From assembly GCF_000970045.1 (NCBI RefSeq), contig NZ_CP009505.1, positions 2,356,001 to 2,420,000 on the forward strand: 64,000 nt of DNA. Reading direction: 5' to 3'. The stretch comes from Methanosarcina sp. MTP4 (GTDB lineage: Archaea; Halobacteriota; Methanosarcinia; Methanosarcinales; Methanosarcinaceae). The notes below the pieces were generated by a model. It was not told where the DNA came from. It saw nothing but the letters and a program-made list of their open reading frames with translations, and made no database searches. This document shows, piece after piece, positions 26,218 to 34,470 of this stretch. The position numbers were made by a program, and so were the translations under genes. Position 1 is the stretch's first letter. Every line of letters begins with the position of its first letter.

Positions 26218-27021
26218 TCAATCACAGATTTCTGTTCTAAGTTCCCGGTAACATTTATCAAATATTTCCTGGTTTCCTTCGAGTTCCATTACTTCAAAGC
26301 CGAAGGTATCCGCAAATTCCCTGATATTGTCATCAAAGTTTTCGGTATATGAAAGCCCTGTATTGAGCTTCGCTACCCTCCCATACCCTGTTATTTCATG
26401 GGTTTTCTTCATCATCTTAAGGGCTTTTTCGGGGTCTTTGTGCAGCTTATCCAGATGTACAAACTCATTCCAGGCTATGGAGAACATGGGCGTAAAAAGG
26501 TAAGTTCCCACATCACTTACACTTTTGAGTACTTTCAGGTACTGCTCGGAGCCTCCCAGGGTAGCCCCGATACAGTCGTCAACGACTTTACAGGAATTAT
26601 CCTTCAGGATCCTGACAGGACAGTCCGGCAGGCGGGAAGCAAAGTCCTTTTCCACATACCCAAGCACGTTTCCGCAAAGCCCGTAGAAGAGCAGGATCCC
26701 GGAAGAACAGGGGGCAAGCATCTCTACGGTCTCATAAACTTTGTTTTTCAACTTTTCAGGCCACTCGTGCAGGCCCAGCTCAAGCAGGCAGACCAGCACA
26801 GTGTAATTTTCCGATTCGTTTCCATCATTTTGAGAAATTTCCGAAATTTCATCCAGGGAAAAGACCTTATGCGTACAGCCGCATTTTTCCATTTTATCCA
26901 GGATCTCCCCGGAGTTTTCGTTTTCAACAACTATTATCTCGTCAATTGAAGGATCATTTTCCAGGATCCAGAGGATTTCATCCTCCAGGATTTTGCACGA
27001 TAGAATGCTCATTACCGCCAT
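26218..27021 (-). CDS. DUF1638 protein (first in the operon)
   Basis: The 267-residue tandem duplicate of the gene at 25315 starts MAVMSILSCKILEDE. The blocks ILLFYGLCGNVLG, CPVRILKDNSCKVVDDCIGA and DVGTYLFTPMFSIAWNEF are shared almost unchanged. It has one extra Cys pair relative to its twin (KCGCTHKV near residue 50), a possible metal site. ATG 27021 follows GAGG. It is the first gene of the minus-strand locus, so the promoter should lie upstream in the AT-rich region beyond 27025. Function unknown; association with a nitrogenase-like enzyme is seen directly here. Confidence 0.87.
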   Translation of the reverse strand: MAVMSILSCKILEDEILWILENDPSIDEIIVVENENSGEILDKMEKCGCTHKVFSLDEISEISQNDGNESENYTVLVCLLELGLHEWPEKLKNKVYETVEMLAPCSSGILLFYGLCGNVLGYVEKDFASRLPDCPVRILKDNSCKVVDDCIGATLGGSEQYLKVLKSVSDVGTYLFTPMFSIAWNEFVHLDKLHKDPEKALKMMKKTHEITGYGRVAKLNTGLSYTENFDDNIREFADTFGFEVMELEGNQEIFDKCYRELRTEICD

Positions 27022-27024
27022 CAA

Positions 27025-27439
27025 GAAAGCCTCATATGGAGCTGTTTTGTAGAATTATATCCTGAATTCCATGGACATCTGCATTTTAATATACTCAGGG
27101 TTATGAACTTCAAACCCTCACATTCAAACCCTCACATTAGTCGACTGCTAAATCAGGCAAAGGGGACTACAGAAATTAACGGGAAACGGTTATGGAAAAT
27201 AAACGCTATAAATATTAAATTGCGGACAGATAAACATGGGCTGGTTAAGCCATGGGGTCAACTAAACTGAGGCTAATTAAACCACGGGTTAACTAAACCA
27301 TGAATCGACAAGCTGTTGGCTAACTGAAAATGTTGGCTAACCAAAGCTGCTGGCTAACTAAATTACAGATAGATAAAAAGTAGACAGATTAAACCTGTCT
27401 TATGTCTCCCTGTCTTGTTTTGCCCTGATCTATTTTCAT
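27025..27439. other. Intergenic region with degenerate direct repeats
   Basis: Between about 27238 and 27365 there are eight or so loose copies of a GGCTAACTAAA-type unit (for example TTGGCTAACTGAAAA, TTGGCTAACCAAAG, CTGGCTAACTAAATT). It is non-coding and is probably an old, decayed tandem array at the head of the operon. Confidence 0.6.
27084..27095 (-). promoter_or_regulatory. Possible TATA box of the DUF1638/nitrogenase-like operon
   Basis: On the minus strand AGTATATTAAAA lies about 65 bp before the first start codon (27021). It fits an archaeal TATA element in place and composition, but was found by eye only. Confidence 0.35.
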
Positions 27440-27649
27440 TCATTTTTTGAAATTTTCAGGAATCTTCTGATCCGGGGTTACTCCATAATACCTGGTCCTT
27501 GCAGCCCCCCAGATGCAGCCATTTTTCCCGAAGATTTTCAACTCCAGATTCTGGATTGACTTGCATACGCTGTTGCCAGCCCTTGCCCCCCTGCAGACTA
27601 CGCAGTAATTCTCGCAAAAAACAGGAGGTTTCTCCTTATTTTCTCCCAT
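27440..27649 (-). CDS. Small Cys-rich protein
   Basis: The 69-residue protein carries the clusters FCENYCVVCRG and SVCKSIQ ... NGCIWG. The five cysteines (C-x3-C-x2-C ... C ... C) could hold a zinc ion or an iron-sulfur cluster. No signal peptide or membrane segment is present. A near-perfect ribosome site (GAGGTGAT) precedes ATG 27649, which supports a real gene despite its size. It lies about 400 bp upstream of the DUF1638/nitrogenase-like operon on the same strand, so a role there is possible but unproven. I do not recognise the family. Confidence 0.65.
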   Translation of the reverse strand: MGENKEKPPVFCENYCVVCRGARAGNSVCKSIQNLELKIFGKNGCIWGAARTRYYGVTPDQKIPENFKK

Positions 27650-27828
27650 ATCACATCACCTCTGAATTTCCAGAAACTTCGAGACTGTTTTCCGGTTGTT
27701 TCCGGCGTCTCCCAATTTTCTGGTTGCTTGATTAAAGTTATTTAAGGTCACTTAAGGCTGTTACGGGTCGTTTTTCAGTGGGAAGCTGCAAACTCCCCAC
27801 GAAAGCTGATTTCTGTCGGGAAACCCGA

Positions 27829-28233
27829 TCAGAGCAGTTTCTTCCCGGCTTCAGGGCCCGGGGCGCACTGGAAGACGCCTGTGATCTTAACTTCGATCAG
27901 GTTCTTTGCAGGAAGCCCGGGCTTTGCGGAATGTACGATCTCCCTCATCTTTTCAAACTTATCGCCCGAGTTGATTATTGCGGCTTCACCCTTTATCTGG
28001 AAGCAGCCTCCGGTCTCGGGACCCCAGACATAGATTGCGACATTGGGGTTTGCCTCAAGGTTTGCCAGGGACTTGACCATGAAGTTGTCTGCAATCCAGA
28101 TGGTTTCGTCATCCACGAGCTGACAGAAGCCTATAGGTACGACGTTTGGAACCCCCTCTTTGGAAGCGGTAGCTACAGGAAAGATCTTTACCTTTGAAAA
28201 TGCGGTTTTTATAGCTTCAGTTAACTGTACCAT
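27829..28233 (-). CDS. Pyridoxamine 5'-phosphate oxidase-like flavin-binding protein
   Basis: The 134-residue single-domain protein has the split-barrel FMN-binding fold. Visible marks are FPVATASKEGVPNVVPIG at the start of the barrel, ETIWIADNFMVKSLANLEANPNVAIYV in the middle, and GCFQIKGEAAIINSG near the end. Methanogen members often use FMN or F420, and most have no assigned reaction. ATG 28233 follows GGTGA; a GTG at 28242 is also possible. It is a single gene, divergent from the deaminase, with a short AT-rich region between. Distinct from the second family member at 31753. Confidence 0.85.
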   Translation of the reverse strand: MVQLTEAIKTAFSKVKIFPVATASKEGVPNVVPIGFCQLVDDETIWIADNFMVKSLANLEANPNVAIYVWGPETGGCFQIKGEAAIINSGDKFEKMREIVHSAKPGLPAKNLIEVKITGVFQCAPGPEAGKKLL

Positions 28234-28379
28234 AATATTCACCGAATGATGGTGTGCAGTACAAATTTATATATTTAAGCATTAGAATTCTGTACCAAAT
28301 GTTTTATTTGTGTACTGTAATGACCCTAAGTACATTAAAAAGCTTAAAGAAGATTTATTTTTAAAATGGGGGAATAAAA

Positions 28380-29000
28380 GTGGACATTCAGGAAATCAGG
28401 GAACTTGGGTCCAAACTGCTGGGAAAAATCGACTCGAGAAACGAAAAGGTTATGAACTGGAAGCGCTGGCTGGCCGAGTACGGCTTTCAGCCGGAATATC
28501 AGGACGACCCCTATGTCTGGCTGACGGACGTGCTGGCTTTAAAGTCCGTGGACTCGGGAAACTACGGTGTAGGAAGCATTCTGGTCGATGAGGAAGGAAA
28601 AGTCATTGCCCTGGGGCACAACCTTGTATATTCCCCGTACTTCAGGAGTGACCTGCACGGGGAGATGGTAGTCGTAAACCAGTTTGAAAAAGAGCACCCT
28701 GAAATCACCACCCTTGAAGGCTACACGCTCTACACCTCCCTGGAATCATGCCCCATGTGCCTTATCCGCCTTATTTCTTCGGGCATAAACAGAATCCTGT
28801 ACGCAGCAGCAGATTCGATAGCAGGCATGGTGAATTCCATTGACATGCTACCCCCTCTCTGGAAAGACCTTTCCGAGCGCCAGGTATTTTCAAAAGCCAG
28901 GTGTACCGAAGAGCTTTCAAGTGCCGCAACCGAAATTATGCTCATCAATGCCGAAGAACTCCTTGAGATCCTGGAAAAAAGGTCTAAACCAAGTTTCTGA
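28380..29000 (+). CDS. Zinc-dependent nucleoside/dCMP deaminase family protein
   Basis: The 206-residue protein has the cytidine/deoxycytidylate deaminase signature. His and the catalytic Glu are in DLHGEMVVVNQF, and the two other zinc ligands are in ESCPMCLIRLISSGINRILYAA. The fold is complete. An N-terminal extension of about 45 residues and the C-terminal part are longer than in tRNA adenosine deaminases, so the substrate (cytosine, guanine or nucleotide) is open. Translation starts at GTG 28380; GGGGGA precedes it. The last few codons and the sequence just after the stop are duplicated further on at about 30667, upstream of the second fasciclin gene. Confidence 0.85.
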   Translation: MDIQEIRELGSKLLGKIDSRNEKVMNWKRWLAEYGFQPEYQDDPYVWLTDVLALKSVDSGNYGVGSILVDEEGKVIALGHNLVYSPYFRSDLHGEMVVVNQFEKEHPEITTLEGYTLYTSLESCPMCLIRLISSGINRILYAAADSIAGMVNSIDMLPPLWKDLSERQVFSKARCTEELSSAATEIMLINAEELLEILEKRSKPSF

Positions 29001-29190
29001 TCTATTTTCAGGAATAAAGGTACTAAAAGCCCGAAATTTGCCCAAAAAGGCTCTATAAATAGATAATATTATATAAAAAATGGAATATATTAAGTGTGAA
29101 AATATATCACATAATATATGAATTCATACAGATGAGTCCATATATATGTGCAAGTTAATTTCTGTGTATAAAAAGGGGGGAGAGTCATAA
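28989..29190. repeat. Duplicated segment, first copy: deaminase 3' end plus fasciclin promoter
   Basis: From the last codons of the deaminase gene to the fasciclin start, this segment matches 30667-30880. It begins AGTTTCTGA-TCTATTTTCAG, includes a TATA-like TTATATAAAAAAT, and ends in GGGGGGAG. The second copy shows where the duplication began: inside the deaminase gene. Confidence 0.8.
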
Positions 29191-29963
29191 AGAAAATCAG
29201 ACTTTTTGCTGTACTCCTAATTGCAGCTATGCTATTCGCTTCCGGCTGTGCAGAGGAGCAGCCGGAAGAAGAAGTTGAAGAACCGGTAGATGAAGGCACC
29301 GAAGAAGAGATGGTCGAAGAAGAAGAGATGATCGAAGAAGAGGAGATAGCTGAAGAAGAGGAGATGGCTGAAGAAGAGATGCCGGAAGAAGAGATGCCGG
29401 AAGAGGAAGAAGCAGTAGTTGAAGAAGAAATGGCTGAACAAGCCGCAGAAGGAATGGCTGGAGAAGAAAATATAACCGAAGATGAAATGGCCGAAGATGA
29501 AATGGCCGAAGATGAAATGGCCGAAGATGAAATGGCCGAAGATGAAATGGCCGAAGATGAAGAAGAAATGAACATCGTGGAAACTGCCGCGTCATCAGAT
29601 GATTTTGACACACTGGTCACAGCAGTTCAGACTGCGGGTCTTGAAGAGGCCCTGAGTGGGGAAGGACCGTTTACAATCTTTGCACCGACAGACGATGCTT
29701 TCGACGACCTTCCACCAGGCACGCTTGATGATCTCCTTGAGGACGAGGATGCCCTGACAGATGTTCTTCTCTACCATGTGGCTGAGGGGGAATTTGATGT
29801 CACTGAAATCGAATCCGTTGAAACCATGCAGGGCGAGGAACTTCCAGTTGATCCCACCAGCGACCCGATAACGGTAGGTGACGCAAACATTATAGGGGAC
29901 AGAATTGAAACCAGCAATGGATTTATCTACCCAATAGATGAGGTACTGATCCCACCGGAGTGA
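29187..29963 (+). CDS. Fasciclin (FAS1) domain lipoprotein, start codon ATA
   Basis: The 258-residue secreted lipoprotein starts with a textbook signal ([20 protein letters not shown]). A very acidic Glu/Met-rich stalk (about 25-130) includes five perfect 15-bp AEDEM repeats, and one FAS1 domain follows (TIFAPTDDAF ... FIYPIDEVLIPP). FAS1 domains mediate adhesion. No ATG, GTG or TTG exists between the in-frame stop at 29169-29171 and the ATG at 29229, and starting at 29229 would remove most of the signal. The codon where the paralog has ATT is ATA here (29187), four bases after GGGGGGAG. I therefore propose ATA initiation. The next gene of this kind, 30876, is a duplicate. Confidence 0.85.
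   Translation: MKKIRLFAVLLIAAMLFASGCAEEQPEEEVEEPVDEGTEEEMVEEEEMIEEEEIAEEEEMAEEEMPEEEMPEEEEAVVEEEMAEQAAEGMAGEENITEDEMAEDEMAEDEMAEDEMAEDEMAEDEEEMNIVETAASSDDFDTLVTAVQTAGLEEALSGEGPFTIFAPTDDAFDDLPPGTLDDLLEDEDALTDVLLYHVAEGEFDVTEIESVETMQGEELPVDPTSDPITVGDANIIGDRIETSNGFIYPIDEVLIPPE
29478..29552 (+). repeat. 15-bp in-frame repeat (AEDEM), 5 copies
   Basis: GAAGATGAAATGGCC is repeated five times perfectly inside the acidic stalk of the first fasciclin lipoprotein. The unit keeps the reading frame and could expand or contract. The paralog at 30876 has a stalk with other repeats instead. Confidence 0.93.
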
Positions 29964-30660
29964 AAAATAAAAGAAAAGGTAAATTTATTTGATATTTTTA
30001 TTTTTTCCTTTTTTATTTTAAGACTTGAGCTTATACCATTTTCCACAGAATTTCTTATTTTCCAATAATATTGGCTAATAAAAATTATTTGCCGAAAAAA
30101 TTTGTTTAAAACACATTTTAAGCAATGATAAGCATAAATAAAGGTATAATGGCAATTATATGTAGTATTAATCGTTTAATAGGTAAAATAAGGGCAAATC
30201 GGGATTTCAAACATAGCAAAAAATTAGATTTTTGTGCATTATAAACTAAAAAATCATATTAAATGTTAATTTATAATTCATATATAACATAAATTAAGTA
30301 TTTATGATTAATACTTCTAATAGGCATTTTGAGGAGTACTAATTTAAAATCATTATATGTAATTTTTTGGCTAAATAAGTATTTTTAAGCTTTTTTTACC
30401 GTTTTAAAGCATTTTAGTAAATTTTGGCATAAGCTCACTTATGTTTAAAGATTTTAATGCTTAGTTTAACGTTTCTTTTAAGGAGTTTTAAGGGATTGAC
30501 TTTAAAATTATCCGGGAATTTTCTTCAAAATTTAGTTTTAGGGCTTCTTATAGTATCATTTCTTCGAAGAATAAAAAATGGGAAGCAGGATTAGCTATCC
30601 TAATCCGGATAAAAGCCAATTCGATTGCAACCATACCTCCCAATGCCATAAAGTCCCTTA
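29964..30660. other. AT-rich spacer between the fasciclin genes
   Basis: About 700 bp, strongly AT-rich, without an open frame I would defend and without obvious tandem repeats. Immediately beyond it begins the second copy of the deaminase-tail/promoter segment. Confidence 0.6.
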
Positions 30661-30666
30661 AAGCAC

Positions 30667-30880
30667 TGAAAATTAATGATAAGAGAGTTTCTGACCTATT
30701 TTCAGGAATAAAGGTCTGAAAAGCCCCTAATTCGCCAAATCACAGATAAGGTTATATAAAAAATAGAATATATAGTGTATGAAAAGTATATCACATAGTA
30801 TATGGATTCATACAGAATATTGATTCATATGTATGTGTTAAGAGTACTTAGGTAATTCAAACAGGGGGGAGATTTATTAA
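30667..30880. repeat. Duplicated segment, second copy
   Basis: Matches 28989-29190 at most positions, including a vestige of the deaminase gene end (GTTTCTGACCTATTTTCAGG), the TATA-like stretch TTATATAAAAAAT and the GGGGGGAG ribosome site. It carries the promoter of the second fasciclin gene. Confidence 0.8.
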
Positions 30881-31526
30881 GAAAATAGGACTTTTTGCTG
30901 TCCTTCTAATTGCAGCTATGCTGTTCGTTTCCGGTTGTGCGGAAGAAACCCCGGAAGAGGTAGCACAGGAAACAGCTGAAGAAGCACAGGAAACGGCTGA
31001 GGAAGCAGAAGAAGAAGCACAGGAGACAGCTGAGGAAGCAGAAGGAGAAATAGAGGAAGCACAGGAAGCAACGCAAGAAGCAATTGAGGCTGGACAAGAA
31101 GCACAGGAAGCAGAAGAGAGAATGAATATAGTGCAAACTGCCGTGGAATCGGGTCAATTTGACACCCTGATTACAGCAATTCAGACTGCTGAGCTCGAAG
31201 AAACCCTGAGCGGAGAAGGACCATTCACAGTCTTTGCCCCTACAGATGAGGCTTTTGACGCCCTTCCACCAGGCACGCTTGATGGACTCCTCGATGACAA
31301 GGACGCCCTGACAGATGTTCTTCTCTACCATGTGGCTGATGGAGAACTCATGGCAGCTGACGTTGTTGAAATGACGTCCATTGAAACCCTGCAGGGTGAG
31401 GACCTCACGGTAACCGTAATGGATGATACGGTTACGGTAAATGATGCGACCATCATCACCACAGATATTGAAACAAGCAACGGTGTCATCCACGTAATCG
31501 ATGCAGTTCTGATCCCGCCGGAGTGA
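30876..31526 (+). CDS. Fasciclin (FAS1) domain lipoprotein, start codon ATT
   Basis: The 216-residue paralog of the lipoprotein at 29187 has signal [20 protein letters not shown], a helical Ala/Glu/Gln-rich stalk built on AQETAEEA-type repeats, and one FAS1 domain ([20 protein letters not shown] ... [14 protein letters not shown]). Between the in-frame stop at 30849-30851 and ATG 30918 there is no ATG, GTG or TTG. The codon at the signal-peptide Met position is ATT (30876), at the same four-base distance from GGGGGGAG as in the first copy. The FAS1 domains are close, but the stalks differ, which suggests the stalk evolves by repeat turnover. Its promoter region is a copy of the first gene's. 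Confidence 0.85.
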   Translation: MKKIGLFAVLLIAAMLFVSGCAEETPEEVAQETAEEAQETAEEAEEEAQETAEEAEGEIEEAQEATQEAIEAGQEAQEAEERMNIVQTAVESGQFDTLITAIQTAELEETLSGEGPFTVFAPTDEAFDALPPGTLDGLLDDKDALTDVLLYHVADGELMAADVVEMTSIETLQGEDLTVTVMDDTVTVNDATIITTDIETSNGVIHVIDAVLIPPE

Positions 31527-31752
31527 AAGTAGAAGAGATAAAATACGTTTTTATTTTTTCTGCATTTCCCTTTTTCTACATTTCCTTTTTCTACATTTTT
31601 GGTCTCAGGTTTCCTTTAAGGAATTTTTCTTCAAAAAAGAAAACCGGAAAAAACCGGCTTAGTTCTCAAGAAATACCTGATTCTCAAGAAATACCTGTAA
31701 ATCAGAACTTTATGCTTCTTCTAATTAGATATCCGAATTACCCTGACACTTT

Positions 31753-32193
31753 TCAGAAAGTTGCCGTTTCTCTGTGCCCGAATTCCACACTGTAATCCAG
31801 GTAATAGACAATATCAGGAACAATCTTTATGAGTATCGTGTCAGGGTTCGGGGGCATATCCGCAATGATAGGAAACTTTCCCACCATTATTTCCCCGATC
31901 CTCCGCATTTCCCCTTCATCTTCCACTATATAGGCAAAGCCTTCCACCTGAAGGGCCTGCATGTCAAACCAGTCCGGATCGTCTTCGTCAACGGTAAAAG
32001 CCACAGCCTGGTTATGCATGATGTTCCGGACTTTCCGGGTGCTTCGGTTTGTTGCCAGGTATACGGTCGTATCTTCGGATACGTAGGCCATGGTGTGGGC
32101 CATGGGCCTGCCTTCCGGGCTCACGGTCGCAAGGTTCAGGTAAAAATGAGTTGCAAGGTATTCGCTAATCTTCTGCTTGAGCTCTTCTTTCAT
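31753..32193 (-). CDS. Pyridoxamine 5'-phosphate oxidase-like protein
   Basis: The 146-residue split-barrel flavin/F420-binding protein has the core FYLNLATVSPEGRPMAHTMAYV followed by VYLATNRSTRKVRNIMHNQAVAFTV, typical of the general-stress/PNPOx-like group. C-terminal IKIVPDIVYYLDYSVEFGH closes the barrel. I choose ATG 32193 because GGGGGAAC lies directly upstream; the frame could start earlier at 32226 but without a ribosome site. It is a single gene whose upstream side abuts a 330-bp AT-rich region. Reaction unknown. Confidence 0.85.
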   Translation of the reverse strand: MKEELKQKISEYLATHFYLNLATVSPEGRPMAHTMAYVSEDTTVYLATNRSTRKVRNIMHNQAVAFTVDEDDPDWFDMQALQVEGFAYIVEDEGEMRRIGEIMVGKFPIIADMPPNPDTILIKIVPDIVYYLDYSVEFGHRETATF

Positions 32194-32526
32194 TGTTCCC
32201 CCAACTGTATACTTCAATAAATTCATTAGTTGAATTCAAGAATTACATTCATTAATTCCATTCATTAAAATCTCTCCTATAAAGCCTTTTCAACTGAATT
32301 TCTTCAGCAAAGGTTTCCGGACCACAAATGTTTCCCACACAAATGTTCCCATATAGTGTAGATAAATCAAATTTATAAATTTTACCTATAAAAAATTCAC
32401 ATTCATTATTATTCATCCCTTTTTGGGGCTTTCACACACCTCTTAAAAAATATAAGGTGCATATTATAATTTCTTATAGATATATATACCTCGAAATCAT
32501 TGTCTTGAAATAGGGGGAGATTATCG
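32194..32526. promoter_or_regulatory. AT-rich divergent promoter region
   Basis: Between two divergent genes. A TATA-like ATAGATATATATACC lies at 32476-32490, about 40 bp before the plus-strand start at 32527. No coding frame. Confidence 0.45.
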
Positions 32527-33057
32527 ATGAACGCCGAAGCGCAAAAGGCATCTTTAAACCGGAAAATCCGCATTTTCATATCAGTGCTTGTAATGATGTC
32601 GATAGCAGCATATCCTGCAGGAAGCGCAGCATCGGAAAGCCCGGATCAGGGAGACTACCAGGAGCAGGAAACAGCCCTGGATGTGGAGGTCATGGTTAAT
32701 CCGGACAGGAATGTCAACTGCCTGAAAACGATGGAATTGGGGGATGTAAAGATCGCAGTCCTGGGGTCAGACGAACTTGATGTTACGCAGATACAGACCG
32801 AATCGGTTGCTCTGGGCTGTGAAAAGACAGAAGAATCCATTAAGCCGCTTGCTTTTGAATACGAGGACATTTCCACTGACGGGTACACTGACCTGGTAAT
32901 GGTGTTCGACAGTCATGAAATGATCGTAAAATTTGACCTGAAAAACTGCTTCTGCAAAGAAGCACCCCTGAAAGTTACGGCCAGCCTGGATGAAAGTGCC
33001 GGAGCAAAAGCAATAACCGGAAGCGGTACGACCCTTATCCTTCCAAGTTTCAGGTGA
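32527..33057 (+). CDS. Secreted protein with a repeat-type beta domain
   Basis: The 176-residue protein has a signal peptide (about 1-38, after a charged stretch, ending GSAASE). One domain follows, with the pattern VMVNPDRNVNCLKTMELGD, KIAVLGSDELDVTQIQTESV, DISTDGYTDLVMVFDSHEMI. This is a module familiar from many archaeal and bacterial exported proteins, where it reads IxPxxxxNxINxxxxGxxxVAILGxxxFDVTxIDPxTV ... DGxxDLxLxF. Its function is not known. Four cysteines (NCLK, GCEK, NCFC) may form disulfides. GGGGAG precedes ATG 32527, and a TATA-like element lies about 40 bp upstream. A single gene. Confidence 0.8.
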   Translation: MNAEAQKASLNRKIRIFISVLVMMSIAAYPAGSAASESPDQGDYQEQETALDVEVMVNPDRNVNCLKTMELGDVKIAVLGSDELDVTQIQTESVALGCEKTEESIKPLAFEYEDISTDGYTDLVMVFDSHEMIVKFDLKNCFCKEAPLKVTASLDESAGAKAITGSGTTLILPSFR

Positions 33058-33214
33058 AAGCCGCCTGAGCTAAGATAAGCTGGTACAAGCCAAAAACCTC
33101 AAATAAGCTACATACCCGAACAAGAACAGAAAAAATAGCGGGAAAAGAGCCGAAGGTTTATTCAAGTATTCAGAATGAAAAAGAATAATTTATTTCGAGA
33201 ACCTTTAAGGCCCT

Positions 33215-34210
33215 TTAGTCCCCGTTTCGCTTTTTTACACACTCTTTTAATTTTTCCTCAAGCCTTATTCGGGAGATAAAGACTCCGAACTGGGTAGCAA
33301 TTGTCTCGATGACGGTGCGTACGCTGTCGGAGAGTTCATATTCCAGCTGGGAAGCGAGGTAAAAGGCAGCGATGACCTTTTTTCCGTGCTTAACAGGAAT
33401 GATTGCCGTTGCCCTCAGGTTTTCCCTTCTGAGTGCATCGTCCCTGGAGGTAAGCAGAAGGTCTATATGCTGTTTGTAAACGGGCTGCCCTATCATCACA
33501 AGCTTGGCGTTGGGAGAACTGGCACTGTAGTGAGAACCATGCTCGATAAAGGTTGGAGAAAACCCGCGGTAAATTTCAAGGGACATGTCGCCTGTCTCTT
33601 CATCGATCAGGTATATGCCGCCTGAATCGATTTCATCGATCGTGAGACAGGAATCCAGAAGTAGTTCCAGGGTTTCATGAAGGTCTTCCGAGGTGCTGAG
33701 GGCTATCCCGAGGTCCCGCTGGATGTAAAGTAGTTTTTCTTTCCGTTTGCGTTCGGTTATATCCAGGACTATGCCTTTCAGGTACTTTACAACCCCGTTC
33801 TCATCGGCTTCGATAAAGGTTCTCTCTTCAACCCAGCGCACTTCCCCGGACTTTGTAAGGATCCTGTATTCATGGGTAAAGTCCACGTATTCTTCCTCAA
33901 TCCTCCTGGAAAGTTCCCTTTCGACCCTTTCCAGATCATCCGGGTGCACAATGTTCCCATACATGAGTTTTCCTGAGGTAAACTCTTCGATTGTGTATCC
34001 GAACTGCTTGATGTTTTCTGATACGAATTCGGCGGGCCAGTATTTTTCGGCCCTCCAGAGGAAAACAGTCACAGGCACCTTATTTATAACCGAAACAAGC
34101 TCCTTTGCCATTTCCAGGGCACTGCAAAGCGCCTGCTCATTCATATAATTGGAGGCCTTTAACCTTTTGTGATTTCCATTTTTACTTGAATTCGAAGCCA
34201 TTTTAGCCAT
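33215..34210 (-). CDS. PAS-GAF sensor protein without a kinase domain
   Basis: The 331-residue cytosolic protein has one PAS domain (about 45-155; GYTIEEFTSGKLMYGNIVHPDDLERV then the PAC part YRILTKSGEVRWVEERT) and a GAF domain (about 165-320; GGIYLIDEETGDMSL and AFYLASQLEYELSDSVRTVIETIA). It ends shortly after, so there is no histidine kinase or output domain. Such proteins usually act by binding a kinase partner. The likely start is ATG 34210 with GGAG six bases upstream; a GTG at 34222 is possible. No neighbour in the same operon. Confidence 0.85.
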   Translation of the reverse strand: MAKMASNSSKNGNHKRLKASNYMNEQALCSALEMAKELVSVINKVPVTVFLWRAEKYWPAEFVSENIKQFGYTIEEFTSGKLMYGNIVHPDDLERVERELSRRIEEEYVDFTHEYRILTKSGEVRWVEERTFIEADENGVVKYLKGIVLDITERKRKEKLLYIQRDLGIALSTSEDLHETLELLLDSCLTIDEIDSGGIYLIDEETGDMSLEIYRGFSPTFIEHGSHYSASSPNAKLVMIGQPVYKQHIDLLLTSRDDALRRENLRATAIIPVKHGKKVIAAFYLASQLEYELSDSVRTVIETIATQFGVFISRIRLEEKLKECVKKRNGD

Positions 34211-34470
34211 TTTGTTCTCCACTTTTGCACGGGGTTTTAGCAGGAAATATGAGAATTTTCACCTATTTAGATTTTTTGCTCTAAATGAGAAAGATTGCAT
34301 GATAGGTTAAATAGCTTTTGATTTGATTTTCCCACATTTTCAGAATGCAGCTCCTCAAAAACTGAAAAAAGAAGATAATGCCTCCAGTCAAGGAAAATAA
34401 AAATAGAGGGAAAAATATATAAAGGCAAGACTGTCCCTAAAATATAGGTAATTTAAAGAGAAAAAAGAGC

